Source: Leucobacter sp. cx-328 (GTDB taxonomy: Bacteria > Actinomycetota > Actinomycetes > Actinomycetales > Microbacteriaceae). Taken from it: DNA of 64,000 nucleotides. Below, in pieces: positions 26,628 through 35,557 of the stretch. Location of the stretch: contig NZ_JACVMX010000003.1 in assembly GCF_014530035.1 (NCBI RefSeq), forward strand, positions 1 to 64,000. Direction: 5' to 3'. The position numbers and the translations under genes are program-made. How positions within the stretch are numbered: position 1 is the stretch's first letter; every line of letters starts with the position of its first letter. The notes beneath the pieces were generated by a model. It was not told the origin of the DNA, made no database searches, and saw only the letters and a list, made by a program, of their open reading frames with translations.

Positions 26628-28018
26628 TGTCTCACACCACTGAACCGCCGTCCGCGAACGCGCCTGTCGCCGCACCGACCGAAAAGGCCCGCTCCGACTA
26701 CGAGCTTGGCACCGTCCCTGCCGCGGAGCGCAAGGGCTGGCTCCCGATCGCTGGCATCTGGATCGCGATCGGTATCGATCTGTCGGGCACCATCATGGGC
26801 GTCTCGCTCGGCAGCGGATTGCCCTTCGGTGATGCGCTCGCTGCGACCATCCTCGGTTCTGTACTGCTTGGCCTGCTGGCTATGGCGTGCACCTATGTTG
26901 GTGCCGCAACCGGCCTCACGAGCGCAATGCTCTCGCGCGCAGTCTTCGGTCGCGTTGGTGGCCTCGTCATCGCCGTCGCGATGGCGATCTCCTCGCTCGG
27001 TTGGTTCGGCGTGCAGACCGGCTTCTTTGCCGACAATGCGCGGATCGCATTCGACGAGCTCTTCGGCATGAGCGTGCCCGTGCAGGTGTTCACAGTCATC
27101 GGCGGTGCGCTCATGATCCTCACCGCACTCTGGGGCTACCGCTCGATTCAGCGCCTGAGTTCGTGGGCCGTGCCCCTGCTGATCGCGCTGCTCTCACTCG
27201 CGGTCATCATGGCGTTCATGCAGTTCGGCACCGGAGACCTGTTCAAGGACGTCGCTCCTGCGTTCAGCTTTGGCGGCGCGGTCTCGCTCGTCATGGGCAT
27301 CTTCGTGTTTGGCGTCATCGTATCGCCCGACATTGCGCGCTGGGCGAAGACTCCGAAGCGGGCAATGGCTGCTGGTTTTGTTGGCTTCTTCATCGGTAAC
27401 TCGCTCATTGTGATCGTGTCCCTCGTACTCTCGCGCGTGATGGGTACAGAAGACTTCATGCGCATGTTCTTCATGCTCGGCCTCGGTGGCGTCGCGATCG
27501 TTGTGCTGACCCTCGCGCAGTGGACCACGAACACGAACAACCTCTATTCGGCAGCACTCAACCTATCGGCAGTGTTCCCGAAGGTCAGCCGTCGCTCGCT
27601 CACGCTCATCGGTGGTGTTGTTGCAATTGCCGCCGCGCTCGCTGGTATCTACGACGCGTTCATCCCCTTCATTTCGCTCATGGGTACGTTCATCGCACCC
27701 TACGGCGGCGTGTACCTCGCTGACTTCTTCACGAACGTGAAGGGTCGCCTTCGTGCCGGGAGCACCGATGTTCCGAAGGTTGATGCATGGGCGTTTGTCG
27801 CCTGGGGTATTGGCTGCGTTGCCGGCCTGCTCACCACGAGCCCGAACGATGGCTTCGGGATCGGCGTCATGACCATCACCACGATTCCTGCACTCGACGC
27901 GATCCTTGTTGCGTTCGCAGCGCACATGGTCATTGGCTGGGTGCGTCGAGCAGCTGGCTCGAAGGCTACGACCACGCCTGCACTCGTGGGTGCACAGACC
28001 GAAGGAGCTGAAGGTTGA
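26627..28018 (+). CDS. NCS1-family cytosine/purine/hydantoin permease
   Basis: Polytopic transporter of the nucleobase:cation symporter-1 family, 463 residues with about 12 hydrophobic helices. It begins with a hydrophilic N-terminus that includes DYELGTVPAAERKGW, and GVSLGSGLPFGDAL follows in the first helix region. Best similarity in shape is to CodB. NCS1 also contains Mhp1, the hydantoin transporter of a Microbacterium, and the neighbours make a hydantoin-like substrate attractive. Start ATG 26627; the upstream in-frame ATG at 26573 lies inside the TetR gene. Confidence 0.85.
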   Translation: MSHTTEPPSANAPVAAPTEKARSDYELGTVPAAERKGWLPIAGIWIAIGIDLSGTIMGVSLGSGLPFGDALAATILGSVLLGLLAMACTYVGAATGLTSAMLSRAVFGRVGGLVIAVAMAISSLGWFGVQTGFFADNARIAFDELFGMSVPVQVFTVIGGALMILTALWGYRSIQRLSSWAVPLLIALLSLAVIMAFMQFGTGDLFKDVAPAFSFGGAVSLVMGIFVFGVIVSPDIARWAKTPKRAMAAGFVGFFIGNSLIVIVSLVLSRVMGTEDFMRMFFMLGLGGVAIVVLTLAQWTTNTNNLYSAALNLSAVFPKVSRRSLTLIGGVVAIAAALAGIYDAFIPFISLMGTFIAPYGGVYLADFFTNVKGRLRAGSTDVPKVDAWAFVAWGIGCVAGLLTTSPNDGFGIGVMTITTIPALDAILVAFAAHMVIGWVRRAAGSKATTTPALVGAQTEGAEG

Positions 28019-29133
28019 GCACTGATCACCTCACCGTCATCACCGAAGCTGATATCGACGACATCGCCATTGGTGCTGCGGTACTCGGTACCGGCGGCGG
28101 CGGCGACCCACATGTCGGATCCCTGCACGCGAAGCGTGCGATCCGCCTCCACGGCGAGGTTCCCGTACTGCAGGTCGCCGATCTCGACGACGAGGGGCTC
28201 GTTGTTCCTGTCGGCATGATTGGCGCCCCGTCAGTGTCTATTGAGAAGATTGCTGGCGCAAACGAGCTCAGCCGCGCGCTCGACATGCTCGAGCAGGGGA
28301 CCGGCAAGCGTATCGCCGCCATCATGCCGATCGAAATCGGCGGCGGCAACTCGCTGATCCCCATCGCCGCAGCTGCAGAGCGTGGCCTGCCGATCGTTGA
28401 CGGTGACGCAATGGGGCGTGCGTTCCCCGAGGCGCAAATGGTGACATTCCACCTCGCCGGTTATGGCCCCGGCGCGACAGTTCTCGTGGACGCGCAAGGC
28501 AACGCCGTACTGTCGTACCCGATCAATGGGGCGTGGTCGGAGCGCCTGGCGCGCGTCATCACGTTCGAGATGGGCGGATCCGCCACCATGATTGATTACG
28601 CCTATCCCGGCGCCGTCGCACGCGAGTGCGCTATTCCTGGCACACTGACGATGGCGCGTGACATTGGCCGCATGCTCCGCAGCTCGGAGCTGCGCGATGA
28701 CGAGCGTACCGACGCAATGCTCGAAAAGCTTGGTGGGTACCGTCTCTTCATGGGCAAGGTGACCGAGATCGAACGCGCGGTGCAGGGGGGCTTCACCCGC
28801 GGTCGGGCTGAGCTCGCTGGCACGGGCGCTGACCGTGGCGACACCTTCGAACTGAGCTTCCAAAACGAAATGCTCCTGGCGCAGCGCAACGGCGACCTTG
28901 CTGCGGTGACCCCGGATCTCATCGCAGTGCTCGATCAGGCCACCGGTCACCCGATTACGACTGAGACCCTGCGGTATGGCGCACGCGTCACGATTGTTGC
29001 GTTCCCGTGCCACCCGCAGTGGCGCACCGCACGCGGCATCGAGACCGCTGGCCCCGGCTACTTCGGCTACGAGGTTGAATTCACGCCCGTGGAAACGTTG
29101 ATGGCAGCAACCACCGAGGAGGCACACGCATGA
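28015..29133 (+). CDS. DUF917 family protein (S-methylthiohydantoin desulfurase-like)
   Basis: 372 residues, full length for DUF917, with the glycine-rich opening AAVLGTGGGGDPHVGS and the IEIGGGNSLIP and DGDAMGRAFPE motifs typical of the family. From memory, Pfam now names this fold after an S-methylthiohydantoin desulfurase; other members are uncharacterised. It starts at a TTG overlapping the permease stop (TTGA) and ends overlapping the next gene (ATGA), so the four genes are tightly coupled. The expected role is processing of a (thio)hydantoin or related cyclic amide taken up by the permease. Substrate is inferred from context. Confidence 0.8.
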   Translation: MSTDHLTVITEADIDDIAIGAAVLGTGGGGDPHVGSLHAKRAIRLHGEVPVLQVADLDDEGLVVPVGMIGAPSVSIEKIAGANELSRALDMLEQGTGKRIAAIMPIEIGGGNSLIPIAAAAERGLPIVDGDAMGRAFPEAQMVTFHLAGYGPGATVLVDAQGNAVLSYPINGAWSERLARVITFEMGGSATMIDYAYPGAVARECAIPGTLTMARDIGRMLRSSELRDDERTDAMLEKLGGYRLFMGKVTEIERAVQGGFTRGRAELAGTGADRGDTFELSFQNEMLLAQRNGDLAAVTPDLIAVLDQATGHPITTETLRYGARVTIVAFPCHPQWRTARGIETAGPGYFGYEVEFTPVETLMAATTEEAHA

Positions 29134-30689
29134 GCTACCGAATTGGTATCGATGTCGGAGGCACGAACACCGACGCCATCGTTCTCGATGCGGAGCGTCG
29201 AGTAATTGCATCGGTAAAGACCCCAACTCGGGCGCAGTCGGGAGACGGTGTCGCCCGCGCGATTGACCTCGTGCTCGAGGCATCCAGTATTCCCAGTAGC
29301 GAGGTGCGCTCGGCAATGCTTGGCACCACGCACTGCACGAATGCAATCGTCGAGCGCAAGGGCCTCGGCAAAGTTGGAGTGCTCCGCCTTGGTGGGCCAG
29401 CAACGAGTGCCGTGCCACCGTTCGAAGGCTGGCCCGCTGACCTGCAAGCTGCTGTTGAGGGGCCGTCGTTCATCATCGCCGGCGGCAATGAGTTTGATGG
29501 CCGCGAGATTAGTGCACTCGATGAGGCCGGAATCCGTGAGGCTGCTGCAGCCATGCGAGGCAAAGTTGACGCGATCGCAATCGTTGGCGTCTTCTCGCCC
29601 GTCGCGACGGCGCACGAGCACCGCGCAGCTGAGATTGTGGCGGAAATCATTGATGTTCCCATCTCAAAGTCGGTGGAGATCGGCTCGATCGGCCTGCTCG
29701 AACGCGAGAACGCGACCATTCTCAACGCTGCGCTGATCCGCACCCTTGGCGACATGGCCGCCGGCTTCGAGCGCTCGCTTGCCGAGCACGGTATCGACGC
29801 AGACATCTACTTCGGTCAGAACGACGGCACGCTCATGCGTCTCGCGTACGCGCTGAAGTACCCGGTCTTCACAATCGGGTGTGGGCCGACGAACTCGATC
29901 CGCGGTGCGGCGCACCTCTCGGGAGTCTCAGACGCACTCGTCGTTGACATCGGAGGTACCACGACCGACATCGGCGTGCTGGTCGATGGTTTCCCACGTC
30001 AGTCGGCGCACGCGGCAGAGATCGGTGGAATTCGCACGAACTTCCGGATGCCTGACGTGCTCTCGGTTGGCCTCGGTGGCGGCACGATCGTGCGCGGCCT
30101 CGGCGCAAACGGCACCGGCGCAGGCGACCCCATGAAGCTCGGACCCGACAGTGTCGGGTACCGCATCGCGAGCGAAGCGCTCGTCTTCGGCGGATCAACC
30201 GTCACCGCAACCGATATCGCCGTTGCAGTGGGTCGCCTTGAGATCGCTGATGGCCAGGCTCCTGAGCTGCCAGCAGACGTCATCACTGCTGCCGATCAGG
30301 CGATCCGCGAAGTCATTGAAGAAGCAATCGATCAGATAAAGCCGAGCGCGGCACCCGTGCCCATCGTGCTCGTCGGTGGCGGCGCCGCGATCTCGCCGAC
30401 AGCCCTCGCTGGCGTTTCAGAGGTCATTCGCACCGAGCACTCGAGCGCGGCAAACGCAGTTGGTGCGGCGCTCGGGGACGTAGCCGGTCAGGCCGAGCGC
30501 GTGTTCTCACTGCGTGAGATGACTCGCCAGGAGGCGGTCGCGCACGTGCGTGACGACGCGATTGCGCGTGCGGTTGCGGCGGGCGCGGATCCTGACACCG
30601 TCGAGGTTCTTTCACTTGAAGAGTTGCCCGTCGCCTACATGGAGGACACAGTCATCGTCCGCGCTCGCGCGGCCGGTCGCCTCGCATAG
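29130..30689 (+). CDS. Hydantoinase A / oxoprolinase-type ATPase
   Basis: 519 residues of the HyuA class, the actin-like ATPase half of ATP-dependent hydantoinases and 5-oxoprolinases. It has the phosphate-binding motifs GIDVGGTNTD (6-15) and DIGGTTTDIG (273-282). The GTTHCTNAIVERKG and GLGGGT segments also fit. It is shorter than full HyuA (about 680-700), and no HyuB partner follows, so the DUF917 protein may be its functional partner. Last gene of the TetR operon. Confidence 0.85.
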   Translation: MSYRIGIDVGGTNTDAIVLDAERRVIASVKTPTRAQSGDGVARAIDLVLEASSIPSSEVRSAMLGTTHCTNAIVERKGLGKVGVLRLGGPATSAVPPFEGWPADLQAAVEGPSFIIAGGNEFDGREISALDEAGIREAAAAMRGKVDAIAIVGVFSPVATAHEHRAAEIVAEIIDVPISKSVEIGSIGLLERENATILNAALIRTLGDMAAGFERSLAEHGIDADIYFGQNDGTLMRLAYALKYPVFTIGCGPTNSIRGAAHLSGVSDALVVDIGGTTTDIGVLVDGFPRQSAHAAEIGGIRTNFRMPDVLSVGLGGGTIVRGLGANGTGAGDPMKLGPDSVGYRIASEALVFGGSTVTATDIAVAVGRLEIADGQAPELPADVITAADQAIREVIEEAIDQIKPSAAPVPIVLVGGGAAISPTALAGVSEVIRTEHSSAANAVGAALGDVAGQAERVFSLREMTRQEAVAHVRDDAIARAVAAGADPDTVEVLSLEELPVAYMEDTVIVRARAAGRLA

Positions 30690-30730
30690 TTTCGCACTGA
30701 CGCCGCCCTGCGGTGACGCGCAAGACATAC

Positions 30731-30768
30731 GGCCCGCTCCACACCTCAGTGTGGAGCGGGCCGATTTG
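30731..30768 (+). terminator. Terminator of the DUF917-HyuA operon
   Basis: GGCCCGCTCCACAC and GTGTGGAGCGGGCC form a perfect 14-bp stem with a CTCA loop. The T-tract after it is weak. Confidence 0.8.
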
Positions 30769-30823
30769 CATACGCTGCGAGGTGATCCGCGCCCAGAATT
30801 CGGGGCATTGTGCGCTGGTGATA

Positions 30824-30858
30824 ATTTACATAGTCAAGCTATGTAAATCTGATACACT
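30824..30858 (+). promoter_or_regulatory. MarR operator and -10 element
   Basis: ATTTACATAG (30824-30833) and CTATGTAAAT (30839-30848) are exact reverse complements across five bases. TACACT at 30853-30858 is a good -10 only eight bases before the GTG, implying a leaderless mRNA. The palindrome covers the region upstream of the -10, as expected for autorepression. Confidence 0.75.
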
Positions 30859-30865
30859 GCATGCT

Positions 30866-31312
30866 GTGACCAAAACTTCTGCTGCTGAACGCGAGGCGCT
30901 TGAGGCGCTCGCCCTTGAATTTATTGTTTCCGCTGCGCGATTGACGCGCGTCGTTGGAAAGAAGTCAGGCTCGGCGTATTCCTCGAATGCGTGGCGAGTG
31001 CTTTCCGATCTTGAGCGCCACGGCGCGCAGCGCGTGAGCGATCTCGCGCAACAGCAAAATGTCGCACAACCCACCATGACAGCGCTTATGCAGCGGCTCG
31101 GCAGCGAGGGGTGGGTGACGCGCGAGCCCGATCCAACGGACGGACGCGCGACACTGGTCACCATTACGTCACGCGGCGCTCAGGCCCTCGCCGACTACCG
31201 CACCAATGCGGCAGCCGTGCTGGTTCCGCACCTTGCCGACCTGCCCAGCGATGATCAGGTGACGCTCCTCCGGGCGGCAGAAATCATGCACCGAATCGTC
31301 GAAGTCGCGTAA
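30866..31312 (+). CDS. MarR-family regulator
   Basis: 148 residues with a winged helix-turn-helix (HGAQRVSDLAQQQNVAQPTM and the DPTDGRATLVTIT wing). I start at GTG 30866, directly behind the -10 and palindrome. In-frame starts further upstream would cross the operator. It sits 31 bases ahead of the MFS transporter gene and probably represses both until an efflux substrate binds. Confidence 0.88.
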   Translation: MTKTSAAEREALEALALEFIVSAARLTRVVGKKSGSAYSSNAWRVLSDLERHGAQRVSDLAQQQNVAQPTMTALMQRLGSEGWVTREPDPTDGRATLVTITSRGAQALADYRTNAAAVLVPHLADLPSDDQVTLLRAAEIMHRIVEVA

Positions 31313-31343
31313 CCACACGTGCCCATCAGCAAAAGGAACGAAA

Positions 31344-32633
31344 ACGAATACTGAGACTCCACCCAAAGCTTCACTCTGGCGACAGCCGACCGCCGTCTGG
31401 GCAATCGCGTTTGCATGTGCGATCTCATTCATGGGCATCGGTCTCGTCGACCCGATCCTCCCCGCGATTAGCCATGAACTTGGCGCATCACCCAGTCAAA
31501 CCATGCTCCTCTTCACGAGCTATCTGTTTGTCACCGGCGTCGCAATGCTCTTCACAAGCTGGGTCTCAGGCCGCCTCGGTGTTCGCTGGACCCTCGTTAT
31601 CGGGCTCATCCTCGTTGTGATCTTCGCGGCGCTCGCCGGTTCCGCTGGTTCGGTCGACGCAATTATCGGGTTCCGCGCGGGATGGGGTCTCGGTAACGCG
31701 CTCTTCATCTCAACCGCACTTGCGGCAATCGTTGGCGCAGCCTCTGGCGGATCACGCCAGGCCATCGTGCTGTACGAGGCTGCGCTCGGTGTTGGCATGG
31801 CGGTTGGCCCACTCGTTGGCGGTGCGCTCGGCTCCATCTCGTGGCGCGGGCCGTTCTTTGGCACCGCGGCGCTGATGGCGGTTGCGCTCGTGGCGATCCT
31901 CGTGTTCCTGAATTCGCCCAAGCAGCCGGCCGCGCAAGCGGTAGCGGTACCAGTGGGGGAGCAGCCCTCGCTGTTTTCCAGCTTCCGCGCGCTGCGCAAC
32001 CCCGCGCTCCGATCGCTCGCGCTCGTTGCAGTGTTCTACAACTTCGGCTTCTTCGTACTGTTGGCATACAGCCCGTACCCGATGGAGGCGGCCGCGAAGC
32101 TCGCTGGCGCCCAATCATTCGGCGCGCACGAGCTCGGCTTCGTCTTCTTCGGTTGGGGCGTTGCTCTCGCACTTACGTCCGTGTTGGTTGCGCCGGTACT
32201 CACACGACGGTTCGGACTCGCGACCGTGCTCTTCGTGATGCTTGGTGGCCTCACCGTGTGCCTCATGTTGCTCGGGGTGTTTGTAAACTCCCTCACTGGA
32301 CTCGTGGTCGTCGTCGTTGTGAGCGGATTGCTCCTTGGTGTGATTAACACCGCGCTCACGGAAGCGGTGATGGAAGCCACTGACCTCCCGCGCAATGTGG
32401 CGTCATCGACCTACTCAGGGGTGCGATTTATTGGTGGTGCGATCGCCCCAGCGGTAGCCGGACCCATTGCGGCAGCATTCGGGGCACCGGTGCCCTACTG
32501 GGTCGGGGCCACAGCAGTGCTCATTGCGATTCTGGTGTTGGCCTTCTCTCATAAGCGACTTGCTCCCATTGGTGCAGAGCATCGCAACCCGGTTGCCGAA
32601 GCGGCAATCATCGGAGCAGGTGACGCGGCCTAA
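31344..32633 (+). CDS. MFS drug-efflux-type transporter, apparent ACG start
   Basis: Major-facilitator transporter of about 430 residues with 12 hydrophobic helices, likely a multidrug exporter under the preceding MarR regulator. The first ATG (31431) would cut helix 1 in half. Reading upstream in the same frame gives a normal N-terminus, NTETPPKASLWRQPTAVWAI, and the codon before it is ACG at 31344. A strong AAAGGA (31332-31337) lies six bases before that codon. No ATG, GTG or TTG exists in this frame between there and 31431. Either ACG initiates weakly or an ATG has mutated and the gene is crippled. Substrate unknown. Confidence 0.75.
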   Translation, partial: TNTETPPKASLWRQPTAVWAIAFACAISFMGIGLVDPILPAISHELGASPSQTMLLFTSYLFVTGVAMLFTSWVSGRLGVRWTLVIGLILVVIFAALAGSAGSVDAIIGFRAGWGLGNALFISTALAAIVGAASGGSRQAIVLYEAALGVGMAVGPLVGGALGSISWRGPFFGTAALMAVALVAILVFLNSPKQPAAQAVAVPVGEQPSLFSSFRALRNPALRSLALVAVFYNFGFFVLLAYSPYPMEAAAKLAGAQSFGAHELGFVFFGWGVALALTSVLVAPVLTRRFGLATVLFVMLGGLTVCLMLLGVFVNSLTGLVVVVVVSGLLLGVINTALTEAVMEATDLPRNVASSTYSGVRFIGGAIAPAVAGPIAAAFGAPVPYWVGATAVLIAILVLAFSHKRLAPIGAEHRNPVAEAAIIGAGDAA

Positions 32634-32642
32634 CCCCACTGA

Positions 32643-32680
32643 ACACCCCCTGAGCATTCCCGCTCAGGGGGTGTTTCTCT
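32643..32680 (+). terminator. Terminator of the marR-MFS unit
   Basis: ACACCCCCTGAGC pairs with GCTCAGGGGGTGT across six bases and is followed by TTCTCTT. Confidence 0.88.
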
Positions 32681-32744
32681 TCCCTGGTCACTGTTAGCCT
32701 GGCTCGACACCGCAAAACCTGCCTGCCTGAACAAGGAGAGCAAC

Positions 32745-33191
32745 ATGAACGACATCACCTCATCTGGAATCGAAATTCAGCGCGAGTTCGACGCTGCACC
32801 AACCTCGGTCTTCACCGCATGGACGACGGGTCAGTCCTTCGCGCACTGGTTCGGTGGAGGAGGCGTAAGTGTTCCACTTGAACACCTGGAGTACATCGCA
32901 GAGGCAGGTCGCGAATGGCGAGCGCGAATGGAACTCCCCGACGGTAATCACATTGACTGGGTGGGTGAGTTCATCGAGGTCACCCCCGGCGCACGTCTGG
33001 TGCTTACGATGACGGATCAGCCCGCAGACCCATCGCGTGCGGTTATCGTTGTTGATCTTGAAAGTTCTGAGCGTGGCACGCTGATGAAATTCACCCAGGA
33101 AACTCCCGGGTTTACCCCCGAGCAGCAGTCGGCAGTACTGCAGGGCTGGGAGTCATTCTTCGACGCAATGGCAGAGCTGCTCCCGCGCTAG
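32745..33191 (+). CDS. SRPBCC / AHSA1-like protein
   Basis: 148 residues of the START-like ligand-binding fold: EIQREFDAAPTSVFTAWTTG at the N-terminus, a GEFIEVTPGARLVLT central strand pair and a C-terminal helix GWESFFDAMAEL. AAGGAG precedes the ATG. Such proteins bind small hydrophobic ligands, but the substrate is usually unknown. It is a single gene between two terminated units, before tRNA-Pro. Confidence 0.85.
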   Translation: MNDITSSGIEIQREFDAAPTSVFTAWTTGQSFAHWFGGGGVSVPLEHLEYIAEAGREWRARMELPDGNHIDWVGEFIEVTPGARLVLTMTDQPADPSRAVIVVDLESSERGTLMKFTQETPGFTPEQQSAVLQGWESFFDAMAELLPR

Positions 33192-33234
33192 AGCGGGATG
33201 ACACGCCCAGGAACCGCCGGATAACTTACCCGGG

Positions 33235-33265
33235 TTGCTTTCCAAGGGGGAGTATCGGCTATACT
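33235..33265 (+). promoter_or_regulatory. Promoter of tRNA-Pro
   Basis: TTGCTT (33235-33240) and TATACT (33260-33265), spacer 19 bases. Confidence 0.6.
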
Positions 33266-33317
33266 TTCCCAGGTTGCTCATTTCTCAATGCGTAACTACC
33301 GAGAACCCACAGGGTTA

Positions 33318-33392
33318 CGGGGTATAGCTCAGCTTGGCTAGAGCGCCCGCTTTGGGAGCGGGAGGTCGCAGGTTCGAATCCTGTTACCCCGA
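33318..33392 (+). tRNA. tRNA-Pro(TGG)
   Basis: A 75-base cloverleaf: acceptor CGGGGTA/TACCCCG, anticodon stem CCCGC/GCGGG, loop TTTGGGA giving TGG. CCA is encoded at 33393-33395. It lies just upstream of tig. Confidence 0.95.
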
Positions 33393-33444
33393 CCAGGGCC
33401 GTCCGGTCCGATTCGCAGCCCTAACACAACGATGAGAGGCCAAA

Positions 33445-34782
33445 TTGCCGAAGACGATCGCTGAGAAGCTCACCCCGACCCGCGTCAAGTTCAACGTGAC
33501 TGTCACGGCAGACGAGCTCGCGCCGTACCTCAAGACCGCGTACAAGACGGTTGCCGAGCAGGTCAACATCCCCGGCTTCCGTAAGGGCAAGGCTCCCGCG
33601 CAGATCATCGATCAGCGTGTTGGTCGCGACGCAGTTGTTCAGGAAGCAGTGAACGCTTCGCTCGACGATTTCTTCCGCGCGGCTCTCGAAGAGTCCGGCG
33701 AGCAGCCCATGGGCCGCCCGACCGCAGATGTTGTGACCTGGCCCGAGGCTAAGGACGCAGACCTCGAGCTTACCTTCGAGGTCGAGGTTCGCCCCGAGTT
33801 CAAGCTTCCTAAGTACGCAGGCATGAAGATCACCGTTGACAACGCGGAGATCGACGAGGCTGCGGTTGAGGCAGAGCTCACCAAGCTTCGTGAGCGCTTC
33901 GGCACCCTCGTGACCGCTGATCGTCCCGCTAAGACCGGCGACTTCGTCGAGCTCGACCTTCTCGCGAAGATCGACGGCGTCGAGGTTGACCAGGCAAGCG
34001 GCGTTTCGTACGAGGTCGGCGCAGGCAACCTGCTCAACGGCACCGACGAGGCAATCGAGACTCTCACCGCTGGTGAGTCGACGACCTTCACTTCGCAGCT
34101 GCTTGGCGGCGAGCACGAGGGCAAGGACGCAGAGGTTGAGCTCACCCTCACCGCAGTCAAGGAGCGCGAGCTTCCTGAGGCGAACGATGACTTTGCACAG
34201 CTTGCGAGCGAGTTTGACACCATCGCTGAGCTCCGCGACAGCCTGAAGGACCAGGTTGGCCGCGCAGCAGTCTTCGCACAGGGCCAGCAGGCACGCGACA
34301 TCTTCACTTCGACCCTCATCGAGAAGGCGGGAATCCCGGTTTCTGAGGAGCTCGTTGAAGAAGAGGTACACAACCACCTCGAGGGCGAAGGCCGTCTTGA
34401 GGACGACGAGCACCGCGCAGAGGTTCGCAAGCAGGCAGAGGACCAGATCCAGCTGCAGCTCCTCCTCGACGCACTCGTCGACGCTGAAGAGGTAGTTCCC
34501 ACGCAGAACGAACTCCAGCAGTACATCTTCCAGTCGGCACAGCAGTACGGCATGGAGCCCGGTCAGTTCCTCCAGGCAATCAGCCAGGGCAACCAGATGG
34601 GCGTCATCATCGGCGAGGTTACCCGTAACAAGGCTCTCGCGATTGCACTCGCACAGGCAAAGGTCACCGACAAGGACGGCAACGCTGTCGACCTCACCGA
34701 GTTCACCGCTGTCGACAACGAGCCCGCTGAGGACGCAGCTGAAGAAGCAGCGACCGAAGAGGTAGCAGCAGACGAGAAGTAA
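33445..34782 (+). CDS. tig: Trigger factor
   Basis: Ribosome-bound chaperone and peptidyl-prolyl isomerase that meets nascent chains at the exit tunnel. 445 residues: N-terminal ribosome-binding domain with the GFRKGKAP signature (near 50), FKBP-type isomerase domain (about 150-245), and a helical C-terminal chaperone domain ending in an acidic Glu/Ala tail. Start TTG 33445 follows GAGAGG. The tig-clpP1-clpP2-clpX order couples folding and degradation. Confidence 0.95.
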   Translation: MPKTIAEKLTPTRVKFNVTVTADELAPYLKTAYKTVAEQVNIPGFRKGKAPAQIIDQRVGRDAVVQEAVNASLDDFFRAALEESGEQPMGRPTADVVTWPEAKDADLELTFEVEVRPEFKLPKYAGMKITVDNAEIDEAAVEAELTKLRERFGTLVTADRPAKTGDFVELDLLAKIDGVEVDQASGVSYEVGAGNLLNGTDEAIETLTAGESTTFTSQLLGGEHEGKDAEVELTLTAVKERELPEANDDFAQLASEFDTIAELRDSLKDQVGRAAVFAQGQQARDIFTSTLIEKAGIPVSEELVEEEVHNHLEGEGRLEDDEHRAEVRKQAEDQIQLQLLLDALVDAEEVVPTQNELQQYIFQSAQQYGMEPGQFLQAISQGNQMGVIIGEVTRNKALAIALAQAKVTDKDGNAVDLTEFTAVDNEPAEDAAEEAATEEVAADEK

Positions 34783-34810
34783 TCTTCTCTCACTGCACGT
34801 AGATCGTGTT

Positions 34811-34855
34811 GAGGAACCCCTCGCCAGTTCGCCTGGTGAGGGGTTCCTCTGTTTA
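34811..34855 (+). terminator. Terminator of tig
   Basis: GAGGAACCCCTC (34811-34822) pairs with GAGGGGTTCCTC (34838-34849), then TGTTT. Confidence 0.85.
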
Positions 34856-34940
34856 TCGCTCACGCCTACGGCGAACAGAGCCGCTAGATTCGCTGTGAGT
34901 CGATAACCTCGAATCAGATACTCGACGAATGGAGCCCCGA

Positions 34941-35525
34941 ATGGCTGATCAGATGGCACCGAACAGTGTGTTCGACCGACTGCTCAAGGATCGCATTATC
35001 TGGCTTGGGTCAGAGGTGCGAGACGACATGGCGAATGAGATCTGCGCCAAGATCTTGCTGCTTGCAGCTGAAGATCCCGAGGCAGATATTTACCTCTACA
35101 TCAACTCGCCGGGTGGCTCGATCACCGCTGGCATGGCGATCTACGACACGATGAGCTTCGTGCCCAACGACATTGTTACCGTCGGCATTGGCATGGCAGC
35201 GTCGATGGGCCAGTTCCTGCTCACCGCAGGCACCAAGGGCAAGCGTTATATCACGCCCAACGCGCGCGTCCTGCTGCACCAGCCCCACGGTGGTTTTGGT
35301 GGAACCGCGAGCGATATTCAGACCCAGGCTCAGCTCATTAACTCGATGAAGCAGCGCCTTGCGGCTATCACTGCGGCTCAGACCGGGAAGACGGTCGAGC
35401 AGGTCAACGCTGACGGCGATCGCGATCGTTGGTTCACCGCTGAAGAAGCACTCGAGTACGGTTTCGTGGACTTCATCCGCGATTCTGCTGCTGAGGTTTC
35501 CGGCGGCGGCGGCACCAGCAAGTAA
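34941..35525 (+). CDS. clpP1: ATP-dependent Clp protease subunit ClpP1
   Basis: Serine protease subunit of the Clp machine. 194 residues from ATG 34941, chosen because GGAG lies six bases upstream; an ATG at 34929 would overlap that site. Nucleophile Ser88 is in GMAASMGQF and catalytic His113 in VLLHQPH. It is followed 32 bases later by a second, diverged ClpP; actinobacteria assemble a mixed ClpP1-ClpP2 tetradecamer. The Gly-rich C-terminal tail (GGGGTSK) is unremarkable. Confidence 0.95.
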   Translation: MADQMAPNSVFDRLLKDRIIWLGSEVRDDMANEICAKILLLAAEDPEADIYLYINSPGGSITAGMAIYDTMSFVPNDIVTVGIGMAASMGQFLLTAGTKGKRYITPNARVLLHQPHGGFGGTASDIQTQAQLINSMKQRLAAITAAQTGKTVEQVNADGDRDRWFTAEEALEYGFVDFIRDSAAEVSGGGGTSK

Positions 35526-35557
35526 TCACGGACGCAAGAGACACGGAGTACGAACAG

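Noticed and set aside
31431-32633. MFS gene starting at the first ATG
   Set aside because: It truncates the first membrane helix, and no ribosome-binding site precedes it.
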